A DNA stretch of 64,000 nt from Bacilli bacterium (GTDB lineage Bacteria > Bacillota_I > Bacilli_A > ML615J-28 > CAG-313). The translations under genes were made by a program, and so were the position numbers. The DNA lies in assembly GCA_017411715.1 (NCBI GenBank), contig JAFQPO010000004.1, positions 47,895-111,894 on the forward strand, given 5' to 3'. The number at the start of each line of letters is the position of its first letter. Position 1 is the stretch's first letter. The notes below the pieces were generated by a model that was not told the origin of the DNA, did not search any database, and saw only the letters and a program-made list of their open reading frames with translations. This document shows positions 51,843 to 59,367 of this stretch, in pieces.

Positions 51843-52422
51843 TAATAAGTTAGATATTAATCAAGAACTAATAAAATATTTAATTACGTTAGGTAGTAAT
51901 AAACCTGGTTGGGCCTATACCTTGTTTGATGAAATAATATCTAATTCAAAATTAACTTTCATTAAAGACACAACGATGATTATTCATATTAGGACTTTAT
52001 CAATTAATAAAGCAACAATACTATTTACAATATTAAAAGAATTACATAAACTAGGAATCGCCAAGAAGGTATTAAATAAAAAAGAATATTTAATTATTCA
52101 TTTTAATAAAAATCTAAATATGTGTTATTTTGAAAACCCTAATAAATGGCAAAGTTTAATTTTGTATCATGAGTTAGAAAAAGAAGAACTAGAATTTAAG
52201 TGTACTTATTTTCATAGTAATGATAAATATGATCTTTTAATTGAGTCAGAAAAAAGGCAAATATTTATTTATACAAATTGTCAGAATTTTGAAAGTGATA
52301 ATATAGAAAATGCCTATTATTTAGGTCAACATCTTAATAAAAAATGTCCAATTGGTAACTTTATAAAGTACACAAATCAACATAATAAAATAATTCAAAA
52401 TATCAAGAGATTACTTATCTAA
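51841..52422 (+). CDS. Unknown protein, apparent AUU start
   Basis: 193 residues if translation starts at ATT 51841, 6 bp after AGGAGGT. The same frame is open from there and contains no ATG or GTG for the first 30 codons; a TTG at 51922 has no ribosome-binding site and would drop 27 codons that continue the helical pattern ('NQELIKYLITLGSNKPGWAY'). The centre ('SINKATILFTILKELHKLGI') followed by 'KKEYLIIHF' could form a winged-helix-like unit, but I do not recognise a family. Lys- and Asn-rich, no membrane segment or signal peptide, two Cys. It lies alone between terminator-bounded RNase J-like and rpmG genes. Confidence 0.6.
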   Translation: MNKLDINQELIKYLITLGSNKPGWAYTLFDEIISNSKLTFIKDTTMIIHIRTLSINKATILFTILKELHKLGIAKKVLNKKEYLIIHFNKNLNMCYFENPNKWQSLILYHELEKEELEFKCTYFHSNDKYDLLIESEKRQIFIYTNCQNFESDNIENAYYLGQHLNKKCPIGNFIKYTNQHNKIIQNIKRLLI

Positions 52423-52447
52423 ATTAATTTAAATTTTAGTAAAATAC

Positions 52448-52476
52448 TTGCAATATATGCAATAATGTAGTATAAT
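52448..52476 (+). promoter_or_regulatory. Promoter TTGCAA-17-TATAAT
   Basis: TTGCAA at 52448-52453, 17 bp, TATAAT at 52471-52476, 31 bp before rpmG. Confidence 0.75.
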
Positions 52477-52506
52477 ATGAAAGATGTTATTAGGAGGATG
52501 CAGTTT

Positions 52507-52662
52507 ATGCGTATTAATGTATTATTAAAATGTACTGAATGTGGCGAAGAAAACTATTTAACTGAAAAAAATAAACGTAATACTCCAGATCGTTTAGAAC
52601 ATAAAAAGTATTGCCCTCGTTGCAAAAAAGCCACTATTCACAAAGAAAAAACAAAAAAATAG
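52507..52662 (+). CDS. rpmG: 50S ribosomal protein L33
   Basis: 51 residues from the ATG at 52507, 9 bp after AGGAGG. Zinc-ribbon type L33 with Cys9, Cys12, Cys36 and Cys39 and '[20 protein letters not shown]' (split [10 protein letters not shown] and RLEHKKY). It sits at the ribosomal exit site. In many Bacillota rpmG is followed by secE-nusG; here a terminator follows instead. Confidence 0.95.
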   Translation: MRINVLLKCTECGEENYLTEKNKRNTPDRLEHKKYCPRCKKATIHKEKTKK

Positions 52663-52669
52663 TAAATGA

Positions 52670-52703
52670 AATAAATGCTTATTTAATAGGCATTTATTTT
52701 TTT
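52670..52703 (+). terminator. Intrinsic terminator after rpmG
   Basis: AATAAATGCTTA / TAGGCATTTATT (52670-52681 with 52687-52698), two G-T-tolerant positions, then seven T. Confidence 0.75.
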
Positions 52704-52767
52704 GTTTAATACCCATAATTAGTCAATTATTTTATTATGATTGTGATAGGATAATTGTGGTGATAAT

Positions 52768-54501
52768 ATGGCAAAAGAAAAAGTGCTTAGAATAGAAAAA
52801 GATAAAAAAGATATGACTTTCTACTATGAAGTAATTGGCATATTATCGATTGTGATACCAATTATTGCTTTTGCGAGATTTGGTTTAGTAGGATATTATG
52901 TGATGCTAGTCTTCAAAATAATTTTTGGTGATTGGTCTTTTTTATTTTTATTGTTTTTAATGTTATATGGTATCAGATGTTTAATTTTTCATAAGTCGAT
53001 TATGATTAAAAGTGTCAGATTTATTGGGATTATTCTATTTGCTATTAGTATTTTAACTTTATCACATTTACCTATGCATAACTATGTTTCACAATTTGAT
53101 AGTAATTATTTTAAAGTTACTTTAAGTTTATATTTAGACTATTTAAAGCATTATGAAGAAAGTTTAATTGTAGGTGGGGGAATAATTGGCACTGTTTTCT
53201 TTTATTTAGGATATAGTTTACTAGGAGTAGCAGGTACAATATTAATAGTTTTAGTATCATTTGTTATTGGTATTTCTTTTATTTTTGAAATGACTTTAAA
53301 AGATATGATAATGGCAGTAATTAATCGTTTTCGAAAATTGTTTAGTAGAACTAGTGGAGTAGTTAATTTTTTAAAATATGAAATTAAGATTAAGTCTAAA
53401 GATGAAAAACCAAAGAGAACTAAAAAAAGAGCGTCTAAACCATTATCAATTACTAATTTAGAAGAACCATCAGAAAATACTTACTCACTTAGTGAAGAAC
53501 AACACGCGGAAGCAGTAAAAAAAACTATTATGGCTATTTTAAATATGATGAATATTTTTTATGAATCAGTAACATATGAAATAAGATCACATGTTAGTGT
53601 ATATACTATTAATACTTTATCTACAATAAGTTTAGAGACGATGCAAATGAAACTTCATTCAATGATTAATGATAAGTTTTTAATAAGAAAGGATTCAACT
53701 TCGTCTAAAGTGATTATAGAAGTTAATAATTTATATCCAAGACATTTAGCTTTTAAAAATGTTATAAGCAGACTATTAAAAAGAAGTAATGAAAGTAAGC
53801 AACTAGCAGTTGGTATTAATACTTATGATGAATTAATTGTAACAAAATATGAATCACCTAGTTTAATATATAGTTATAGTGATAATGATGGGGTTATTAA
53901 CTTAATTAATTCATTAATTTTAACACCTTATTTTTTGTATAATTCTAGTGATTTTTCAGTTTATTTATTTGATTTTAATGGTTTATATAATAGTTTCTCG
54001 CAAATCACTAATTATCATACAAATTTCGACAACTTAGAAGAAATAATTAAAATGATTGATTATCGTTATTCTAAGTTTCAAGAAGTTGGCACTAATAATT
54101 TAATTGATTATAATATTTATGTAAATAATCAAAATTTAAAAGATGTTGAAAGATTTGAAGTTGTATATGTTTATTTATTGGGAATTGAGAAGATTTTATC
54201 AAAAGAAATGATTGAAAAATTGTCTTACTTATTACAAAATAGTCAACAATGTGGAATTTATGTAATAGGACATTTAACAAATGATGATAATATTCCTAAT
54301 CATATCACAAGTCTTTTTGAATATCGTATTTTCTTAAATGGTTTAAATATGCAAATTATTAAAAATTTAGGATTTGATAATACTCCTAAACTACATTATG
54401 ATGAAGCATTTGTTCAATATAAAGATGCTATTGAACGTGTTAGTTTAGTGAATATTAGTAAAAAAGATATTGAATGGTGTATAAAGCAAATAAAAAAGTA
54501 A
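52768..54501 (+). CDS. Degenerate FtsK/SpoIIIE-like membrane protein without Walker motifs
   Basis: 577 residues against about 780 for SpoIIIE. Four or five membrane helices (about 18-175) match the FtsK 4TM domain, then a short Lys-rich linker and a region resembling the FtsK alpha and beta subdomains. The motor fold is recognisable by alignment to SpoIIIE: 'SPSLIYSYSDNDGVINLINSLI' (about 362-383; read as SPSLIYSYS and DGVINLINSLI) lies where PHLL-GATGSGKS-INGII is expected, and 'MIDYRYSKFQEVGTNNLIDYN' where 'MERRYELFSHTGTRNIEGYN' is. The Walker A Lys is Val, and Walker B 'VVIVDE' is 'VVYVYL'. The gamma DNA-reading domain is absent. It cannot hydrolyse ATP by the normal route; probably a structural or septal paralogue. 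Confidence 0.75.
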   Translation: MAKEKVLRIEKDKKDMTFYYEVIGILSIVIPIIAFARFGLVGYYVMLVFKIIFGDWSFLFLLFLMLYGIRCLIFHKSIMIKSVRFIGIILFAISILTLSHLPMHNYVSQFDSNYFKVTLSLYLDYLKHYEESLIVGGGIIGTVFFYLGYSLLGVAGTILIVLVSFVIGISFIFEMTLKDMIMAVINRFRKLFSRTSGVVNFLKYEIKIKSKDEKPKRTKKRASKPLSITNLEEPSENTYSLSEEQHAEAVKKTIMAILNMMNIFYESVTYEIRSHVSVYTINTLSTISLETMQMKLHSMINDKFLIRKDSTSSKVIIEVNNLYPRHLAFKNVISRLLKRSNESKQLAVGINTYDELIVTKYESPSLIYSYSDNDGVINLINSLILTPYFLYNSSDFSVYLFDFNGLYNSFSQITNYHTNFDNLEEIIKMIDYRYSKFQEVGTNNLIDYNIYVNNQNLKDVERFEVVYVYLLGIEKILSKEMIEKLSYLLQNSQQCGIYVIGHLTNDDNIPNHITSLFEYRIFLNGLNMQIIKNLGFDNTPKLHYDEAFVQYKDAIERVSLVNISKKDIEWCIKQIKK

Positions 54502-54537
54502 TTAGTTAAACTTTTTGTTAACTAATTACTTTTTTTC
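54497..54537. terminator. Terminator between convergent genes
   Basis: AGTAATTAGTTAA / TTAACTAATTACT (54497-54509 with 54518-54530), 8-base loop, seven T on the plus strand. The convergent rarA gene ends inside it. Confidence 0.8.
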
Positions 54538-55754
54538 CAATTCTCTATTTGCTCGTATCTTTCCTTTAGGCCTATTTCAATTTTTGAAGAAGCTTTAGGA
54601 TGATAATATTTAGCATTTTTCAATGTGTCTGGTAAATATTGTTGTTTAACCCAGGCATTTGGATAATCATGCGGATATAAGTAAGCTTTTTGAGATGGGT
54701 CAAAGGAATATGTATTTTTAAGGTGAAGAGGAAGTTTTCCACCTTTACCACTTTCGATATCTTCCATAGCCTTAGCCACTGCTAGATATGCAGAGTTAGA
54801 TTTTGGTGATAAGGCCATTTCAATTACTATAACAGAAAGAGGAAGACGCGCCTCAGGATTACCTAGTTCACGGGCAGCATCAATTGCTGCTTTTACTCTT
54901 GGTCCAAGGGTTGGATTAGCTAGTCCAATATCTTCATAACATATAGCAAGTAGTCTTCTGCATAAACTTTGTAAGTCATCGGCTATTATTAATTTAGACA
55001 AATAGTGTAAAGCTGCATCAACATCACTGCCGCGTATTGATTTTTGAAGACCACTTAATGTATCATAATAACTATCTTCATTAGCATCAATTGATACATT
55101 TGCTTTTAACACAGCATTTTCTGCATCTTTTAAGGTAATTCTATTAGATTTATTGGTAAGAGTTATAAGTTCAAAACTGTTGATTAGTGATCTTATTTCT
55201 CCACCTGCAATATTTACTAAATAATCATAAACTTCACTGTCAATTTCACATGTAAGATTCATATTTTCATATGCTCTTTTCAATATTATATGCATGTCTT
55301 CATTTGATAAGTCATTTAGTTTGAAAATATTACAGCGGGACCTAATAGCTGGATTAACCGCATGATACGGGTTAACAGTAGTTAGCCCAATCATTGTAAG
55401 GGTTCCACTTTCAACATATGGCAAAAGGAAATCTTGAATATCTTTTTTCATACGATGAATTTCATCGATAACAATAATAGATTCATCATTAAATCTAGCT
55501 TCATTGACAATTTGTTTTAATAAGTCTTTATTATCAGTAGAAGCATTAAATCTATATGATGGAATATTTGACATTTTACAAGTTGCTTCGGCGATAGTTG
55601 TCTTGCCAGTACCTGGTGAACCATATAAAATGAAAGAAAAGACTTTCTTTTGTTCAATCATTTTTCTTAAAATACCATTTTGACCAACTAAATGTTCTTG
55701 CCCGACAATTTGATCAAAATGGGTTGGTCTCATAACGAATGCTAAAGGTTTCAT
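54522..55754 (-). CDS. rarA: Replication-associated recombination protein A
   Basis: 410 residues. AAA+ clamp-loader-like ATPase: 'FDQIVGQEHLVG', Walker A YGSPGTGKTT, Walker B IIVIDEIHR, sensor 1 'IGLTTVNPYHAVN', arginine finger 'AIRSRC', and the C-terminal MgsA tetramer domain with 'CYEDIGLANP' and 'EARLPLSVIVIEMALSPKSN' (read as EARLPLSV and MALSPKSN). It works at stalled replication forks. GAGGTT precedes the ATG. It starts 19 bp after the tRNA-Thr gene on the same strand, with no room for a separate promoter. Confidence 0.95.
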   Translation of the reverse strand: MKPLAFVMRPTHFDQIVGQEHLVGQNGILRKMIEQKKVFSFILYGSPGTGKTTIAEATCKMSNIPSYRFNASTDNKDLLKQIVNEARFNDESIIVIDEIHRMKKDIQDFLLPYVESGTLTMIGLTTVNPYHAVNPAIRSRCNIFKLNDLSNEDMHIILKRAYENMNLTCEIDSEVYDYLVNIAGGEIRSLINSFELITLTNKSNRITLKDAENAVLKANVSIDANEDSYYDTLSGLQKSIRGSDVDAALHYLSKLIIADDLQSLCRRLLAICYEDIGLANPTLGPRVKAAIDAARELGNPEARLPLSVIVIEMALSPKSNSAYLAVAKAMEDIESGKGGKLPLHLKNTYSFDPSQKAYLYPHDYPNAWVKQQYLPDTLKNAKYYHPKASSKIEIGLKERYEQIENWKKSN

Positions 55755-55773
55755 ATGAACCTCCTTATTAATA

Positions 55774-55847
55774 TGGTGCTCCTAGCCAGAATCGAACTAG
55801 CATTTTAGCATTACCATTGCTACGTTCTGCCATTGAACTATAGGAGC
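55774..55847 (-). tRNA. tRNA-Thr (anticodon GGT)
   Basis: 74 nt including an encoded CCA. The minus strand folds as acceptor GCTCCTA/TAGGAGC, D-arm GTTC-GAAC, anticodon stem TAGCA/TGCTA with loop ATGGTAA (anticodon GGT, reading ACC/ACU), a 4-nt variable region, and T-arm GCTAG-TTCGATT-CTGGC. G1-C72, C2-G71 and anticodon G35-U36 agree with threonine identity. Confidence 0.93.
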
Positions 55848-55860
55848 TTTTATCTTAGAT

Positions 55861-55889
55861 ATTATACCATAAATTACCTTTAACCGCAA
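55861..55889 (-). promoter_or_regulatory. Promoter TTGCGG-17-TATAAT for tRNA-Thr (and rarA)
   Basis: Minus strand: TTGCGG (55889-55884), 17 bp, TATAAT (55866-55861) with TGG before it, 13 bp upstream of the tRNA. rarA probably depends on it. Confidence 0.65.
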
Positions 55890-55957
55890 CAATTTAATTT
55901 GAAAACCTATATTTTGAATTTTTTTCAACTAAAATTCACCTACAAATCCACAAAATA

Positions 55958-55966
55958 TGATATAAT
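55958..55966 (+). promoter_or_regulatory. Extended -10 promoter (TGATATAAT)
   Basis: TGATATAAT at 55958-55966, 27 bp before the response regulator. No convincing -35 box at the right spacing. Confidence 0.5.
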
Positions 55967-55993
55967 ATATAAAAAGAAAAAGGTGGGAAGATT

Positions 55994-56668
55994 ATGAGTA
56001 GAATTTTAGTAGTAGATGATGAAGCTAATATTCGTGAATTAATAAAAAAATATGCTTCTTTTGAAGGATATGAAGTCTTTGAAGCAGTTGATGGTATGGA
56101 TGCGGTTGAGAAAGTATCTAATAATGACTATGATATAATTGTTATGGATGTTATGATGCCAGAGCTTGATGGCTTTTCTGCTGTTAAAGAAATTAGAAAA
56201 ATTAAAAATACGCCAATTATTATGTTATCAGCTCGTGGTGAAGAATATGATCGTCTTCATGGCTTTGATTTAGGTATTGATGATTATGTTGTTAAACCAT
56301 TTTCGCCTAAAGAATTAATGATGAGAATTGCGGCTATCATGAACAGATATCGTAGTGCTGTTGTTACAAATCAAAATGTATTTACTTTTGGCGATTTAAA
56401 AATTGACTATGATGCTAGAATCGTAACAATTAGTGATGAACGTATTGAACTTACACCGAAAGAATATGAATTATTAACATATCTTATTAAGAATGAAAAT
56501 ATTGCAGTAACAAGAGAAACATTATTAACTAAGATTTGGGGCTATGATTTCTTTGGCGATGATCGTACATTAGATACACATCTTAAGTCACTAAGAAAGA
56601 AAATAGGTGTGTATGGACAAAATATTATTACATTAAGAGGCGTAGGTTACCGTTTTGAAACTAAATAA
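55994..56668 (+). CDS. OmpR/PhoB-family response regulator
   Basis: 224 residues. Receiver domain (1-118) has DD acidic pair at 8-10, phosphoacceptor Asp52 (IIVMDVMMPE) and Lys in 'VVKPFSP'. The winged-helix DNA-binding domain (about 128-222) has 'ELTPKEYELLTYLI', 'RETLLTKIWGYDF' and 'RTLDTHLKSLRKKI'. The histidine kinase starts 14 bp before its stop. With the HtrA lipoprotein downstream, an envelope-stress role (CssR-like) or a WalR-like role is plausible. Confidence 0.93.
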   Translation: MSRILVVDDEANIRELIKKYASFEGYEVFEAVDGMDAVEKVSNNDYDIIVMDVMMPELDGFSAVKEIRKIKNTPIIMLSARGEEYDRLHGFDLGIDDYVVKPFSPKELMMRIAAIMNRYRSAVVTNQNVFTFGDLKIDYDARIVTISDERIELTPKEYELLTYLIKNENIAVTRETLLTKIWGYDFFGDDRTLDTHLKSLRKKIGVYGQNIITLRGVGYRFETK

Positions 56669-58067
56669 GATTGGTTTAAAGTGGAAAATTTTTGCGTATT
56701 TTTTATTCTTTGCAACCTTAATTATAATATGTACTTGGTTATTCCAAACTTTCTTCTTTAATTATTTTTATTCAGATAGTAAAAAAAGATCATGTTATAA
56801 TCTATCTGAGCAATTAGAAGTTGTTTTAAGTAATACCCCTAGTATTGAGGCTTTAAGAGATAAGACTAATACTTTGGATTCAATTGCTTCATTATCTGAA
56901 AATTCAGAAGTTGATTTAGTACTTTCTTATTTAGAAATGAATGGAGATATTGTTGTATTATATTCAAGTAATGATGATACAATGTCTGAACTTCATAGCG
57001 AACTTGCTAGACGTTGGAAAAAAACTCTACATAGTGGTATTGAAGGTAGATTTATGGAAACAGAAGGTAATTTACTTAAATATGATGCCCTTGTTTTTTG
57101 TGGAAGACAGAATGTTTTAATAACACTTACAACAAGTTTAGCACCAAGTGGCAATTTACTTTTATTTATGAGAACATATTTAATCTTCTTAATTGTTATT
57201 ACTGCACTTTTGGCAGTCGGATTTGCTACATTTGTTTCCTCTGATATTTCAACTCCAATCTCAGCTTTAAATAAAGCAGCGAAAGAACTTGCTAAAGGAA
57301 ATTATCAAGCTAAATTTAAAGGATATGGATATAATGAGATTCAAGAATTGTCTGAGTCTTTAACTTATGCCGCAGAAGAACTTGGAAAATTAGATAAATA
57401 TCAAAAAGATTTAATTGCCAATGTTTCACACGATTTAAGAACACCACTTACATTAATTACTGGATATAGTGAAATGATGAAAGATTTACCTGATGAAATG
57501 AATCCAGAGAATTTACAAGTAATTATTGATGAATCGAAGAGACTAACTCGCTTAGTAAATGATATTTTATTACTAACTAAATTACAAAGTTCAACTGAAG
57601 AATTCAAATTTGATCGTTTTAGTTTAACTGATAGTGTCAATGAAATCATTTATCGTAATAATAAATTAGTAGGCCAATTAGGAATTGAAATGAAATTTAT
57701 ATATGATAAAAATGTTGATGTTAATGGCGATGAAGAGAAAATTTCTAAAGTCTTGTATAATTTTATTAGTAATGCTATTCACTATGTAGGTGAAGATAAA
57801 AAGGTAATTGTTAAACAAACTATTACTGATAAAGTTGTTCGTATTTCGGTAATTGATCATGGTATTGGTATTAATCCTGAACACCTTAAAGATGTTTGGA
57901 ATCGATATTATAAAGAAAATAAGAACCATAAGCGTACATCTTCTGGGTCAGGATTAGGATTATCGATTGTAAAAGGAATTCTTGAAAACCATCATTTAAA
58001 ATATGGTGTTAATAGCACTGTAAATGAAGGTAGTGAATTCTGGTTTGAAATGGAAATTATCGATTAA
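56655..58067 (+). CDS. Membrane sensor histidine kinase
   Basis: 470 residues from a TTG at 56655 that overlaps the regulator gene by 14 bp; no ATG gives the N-terminal helix. Two membrane helices (about 10-34 and 170-195) flank a roughly 135-residue outer sensor domain. HAMP follows (about 196-250), then HisKA with His259 (NVSHDLRTPL), N-box 'YNFISNAIHYV', G1 'IDHGIGI' and G2 'GSGLGLSIVKG'. It is the partner of the preceding response regulator. The outer domain has no recognised ligand motif. Confidence 0.9.
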   Translation: MKLNKIGLKWKIFAYFLFFATLIIICTWLFQTFFFNYFYSDSKKRSCYNLSEQLEVVLSNTPSIEALRDKTNTLDSIASLSENSEVDLVLSYLEMNGDIVVLYSSNDDTMSELHSELARRWKKTLHSGIEGRFMETEGNLLKYDALVFCGRQNVLITLTTSLAPSGNLLLFMRTYLIFLIVITALLAVGFATFVSSDISTPISALNKAAKELAKGNYQAKFKGYGYNEIQELSESLTYAAEELGKLDKYQKDLIANVSHDLRTPLTLITGYSEMMKDLPDEMNPENLQVIIDESKRLTRLVNDILLLTKLQSSTEEFKFDRFSLTDSVNEIIYRNNKLVGQLGIEMKFIYDKNVDVNGDEEKISKVLYNFISNAIHYVGEDKKVIVKQTITDKVVRISVIDHGIGINPEHLKDVWNRYYKENKNHKRTSSGSGLGLSIVKGILENHHLKYGVNSTVNEGSEFWFEMEIID

Positions 58068-58088
58068 TTATAGATAATAGGAGGTTAT

Positions 58089-59342
58089 ATGAAAAAGTTT
58101 TTTAATGTTTTGATAGCTATGTGCTTGTTACTTTCTCTTGGTGCATGCACATTAAGTGCAAATACAACAATAAATGCTCCTTCAACTGAAATTTCAGGTG
58201 ATACAAATAATAATACTCAAAATAGCACCCCTAATAATGGAACAGTAGATGTTGATGATTTACAAAGTGTTATTGAGGAAACTTGTTTAAAACTTGAGGA
58301 TTCGGTAATTGGAGTAACATTAAAAGAAGTTACTTATAAAAATCCTACTACTCCATCACTTGGCACTGTTGAAAAAAATGTTAGTGTTGGAAGTGGTGTA
58401 ATTATTAAAAGAGAAGAAATTAAAGATAATAATGATAAATTTATAGCTTATAAATATTATGTTGTCACTAATCGTCATGTTGTATTAGAAGATGCGACAA
58501 CATCAACAGTTAAATTCAATATTTATGCTTATTTAGGAAATGATGACGTTGAAATCTTAGCTGACTTAGTGGGATATGATGCTAAAGTCGATGTGGCTTT
58601 AATCACTTTTAATCATAGTGAATTAATCGAACCTGTTAAGATTGGATCAAGTGCTAATCTTAACAAAGGTAGTTTCGCAATCGCAATTGGTAATCCCGAT
58701 GGTTATGATTATTATGGCTCTGTAACATTTGGTGTTATTAGTGGTCCTATTCGCTACATTGATGTTAATACAGATGATGATGAATATAATGATTTCACTG
58801 CTTCATATATTCAACATGATGTCGCAATCAATCCTGGTAATAGTGGTGGTGGATTATTTGATATTCATGGTAATCTAATCGGAATCAATACATTAAAATT
58901 AGTTGCTAGTGATATTGATAATATGGGATTTGCGATTCCAATTGATGTTGTAATGACTATTGTTGAAGACTATTTAATGAAAGGAATTAAGATTGTTCGT
59001 CCTAGACTTGGTGTTTTGGGCATTGAAATTAGAGCATTATCAACATATGATATTGAACACAGTGAAGATATTATGGATTTACCTGATATTTATAATGGTG
59101 TTAAACCTTATGGTATTTATGTAAATCAAATTTATGAAAATACTTCATTAGATGGTTTTGGCATTGAAAAACATGATATAATATTATCAATTGGTGATAT
59201 TACAATTACTAGAATGAATATTTTAACAGCTCGTCTTAATTCATTAGTTGACTATCAAGTAGGAGATGAAGTAGAAGTTACTTTCTATGATCGTAGTGAA
59301 AGCCAAATTAAAACTGTTAAAGTTGTATTAAAAGGAGAATAA
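58089..59342 (+). CDS. HtrA/DegP-like serine protease lipoprotein with PDZ domain
   Basis: 417 residues. The lipobox LGAC (Cys20) is followed by a Thr/Asn/Ser-rich linker (about 21-55). The trypsin-like domain has the catalytic triad His130 (TNRHVV), Asp168 (KVDVALI) and Ser252 (NPGNSGGGL). A PDZ domain occupies about 310-415 ('YGIYVNQIYENTSLDGFGIEKHDII', read as YGIYVNQIY and GIEKHDII). Most Bacillus HtrA proteins use a membrane helix; here a lipid anchor replaces it. 21 bp after the histidine kinase, AGGAGG start site; same operon, so likely controlled by or part of the stress circuit. Confidence 0.9.
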   Translation: MKKFFNVLIAMCLLLSLGACTLSANTTINAPSTEISGDTNNNTQNSTPNNGTVDVDDLQSVIEETCLKLEDSVIGVTLKEVTYKNPTTPSLGTVEKNVSVGSGVIIKREEIKDNNDKFIAYKYYVVTNRHVVLEDATTSTVKFNIYAYLGNDDVEILADLVGYDAKVDVALITFNHSELIEPVKIGSSANLNKGSFAIAIGNPDGYDYYGSVTFGVISGPIRYIDVNTDDDEYNDFTASYIQHDVAINPGNSGGGLFDIHGNLIGINTLKLVASDIDNMGFAIPIDVVMTIVEDYLMKGIKIVRPRLGVLGIEIRALSTYDIEHSEDIMDLPDIYNGVKPYGIYVNQIYENTSLDGFGIEKHDIILSIGDITITRMNILTARLNSLVDYQVGDEVEVTFYDRSESQIKTVKVVLKGE

Positions 59343-59367
59343 TTAATATTCTTTAAAGGAGAATTAT

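Noticed and set aside
51922..51924. TTG start for the unknown 51.8 kb gene
   Set aside because: No ribosome-binding site precedes it, whereas AGGAGGT lies at proper distance from ATT 51841 and the frame is open between them.
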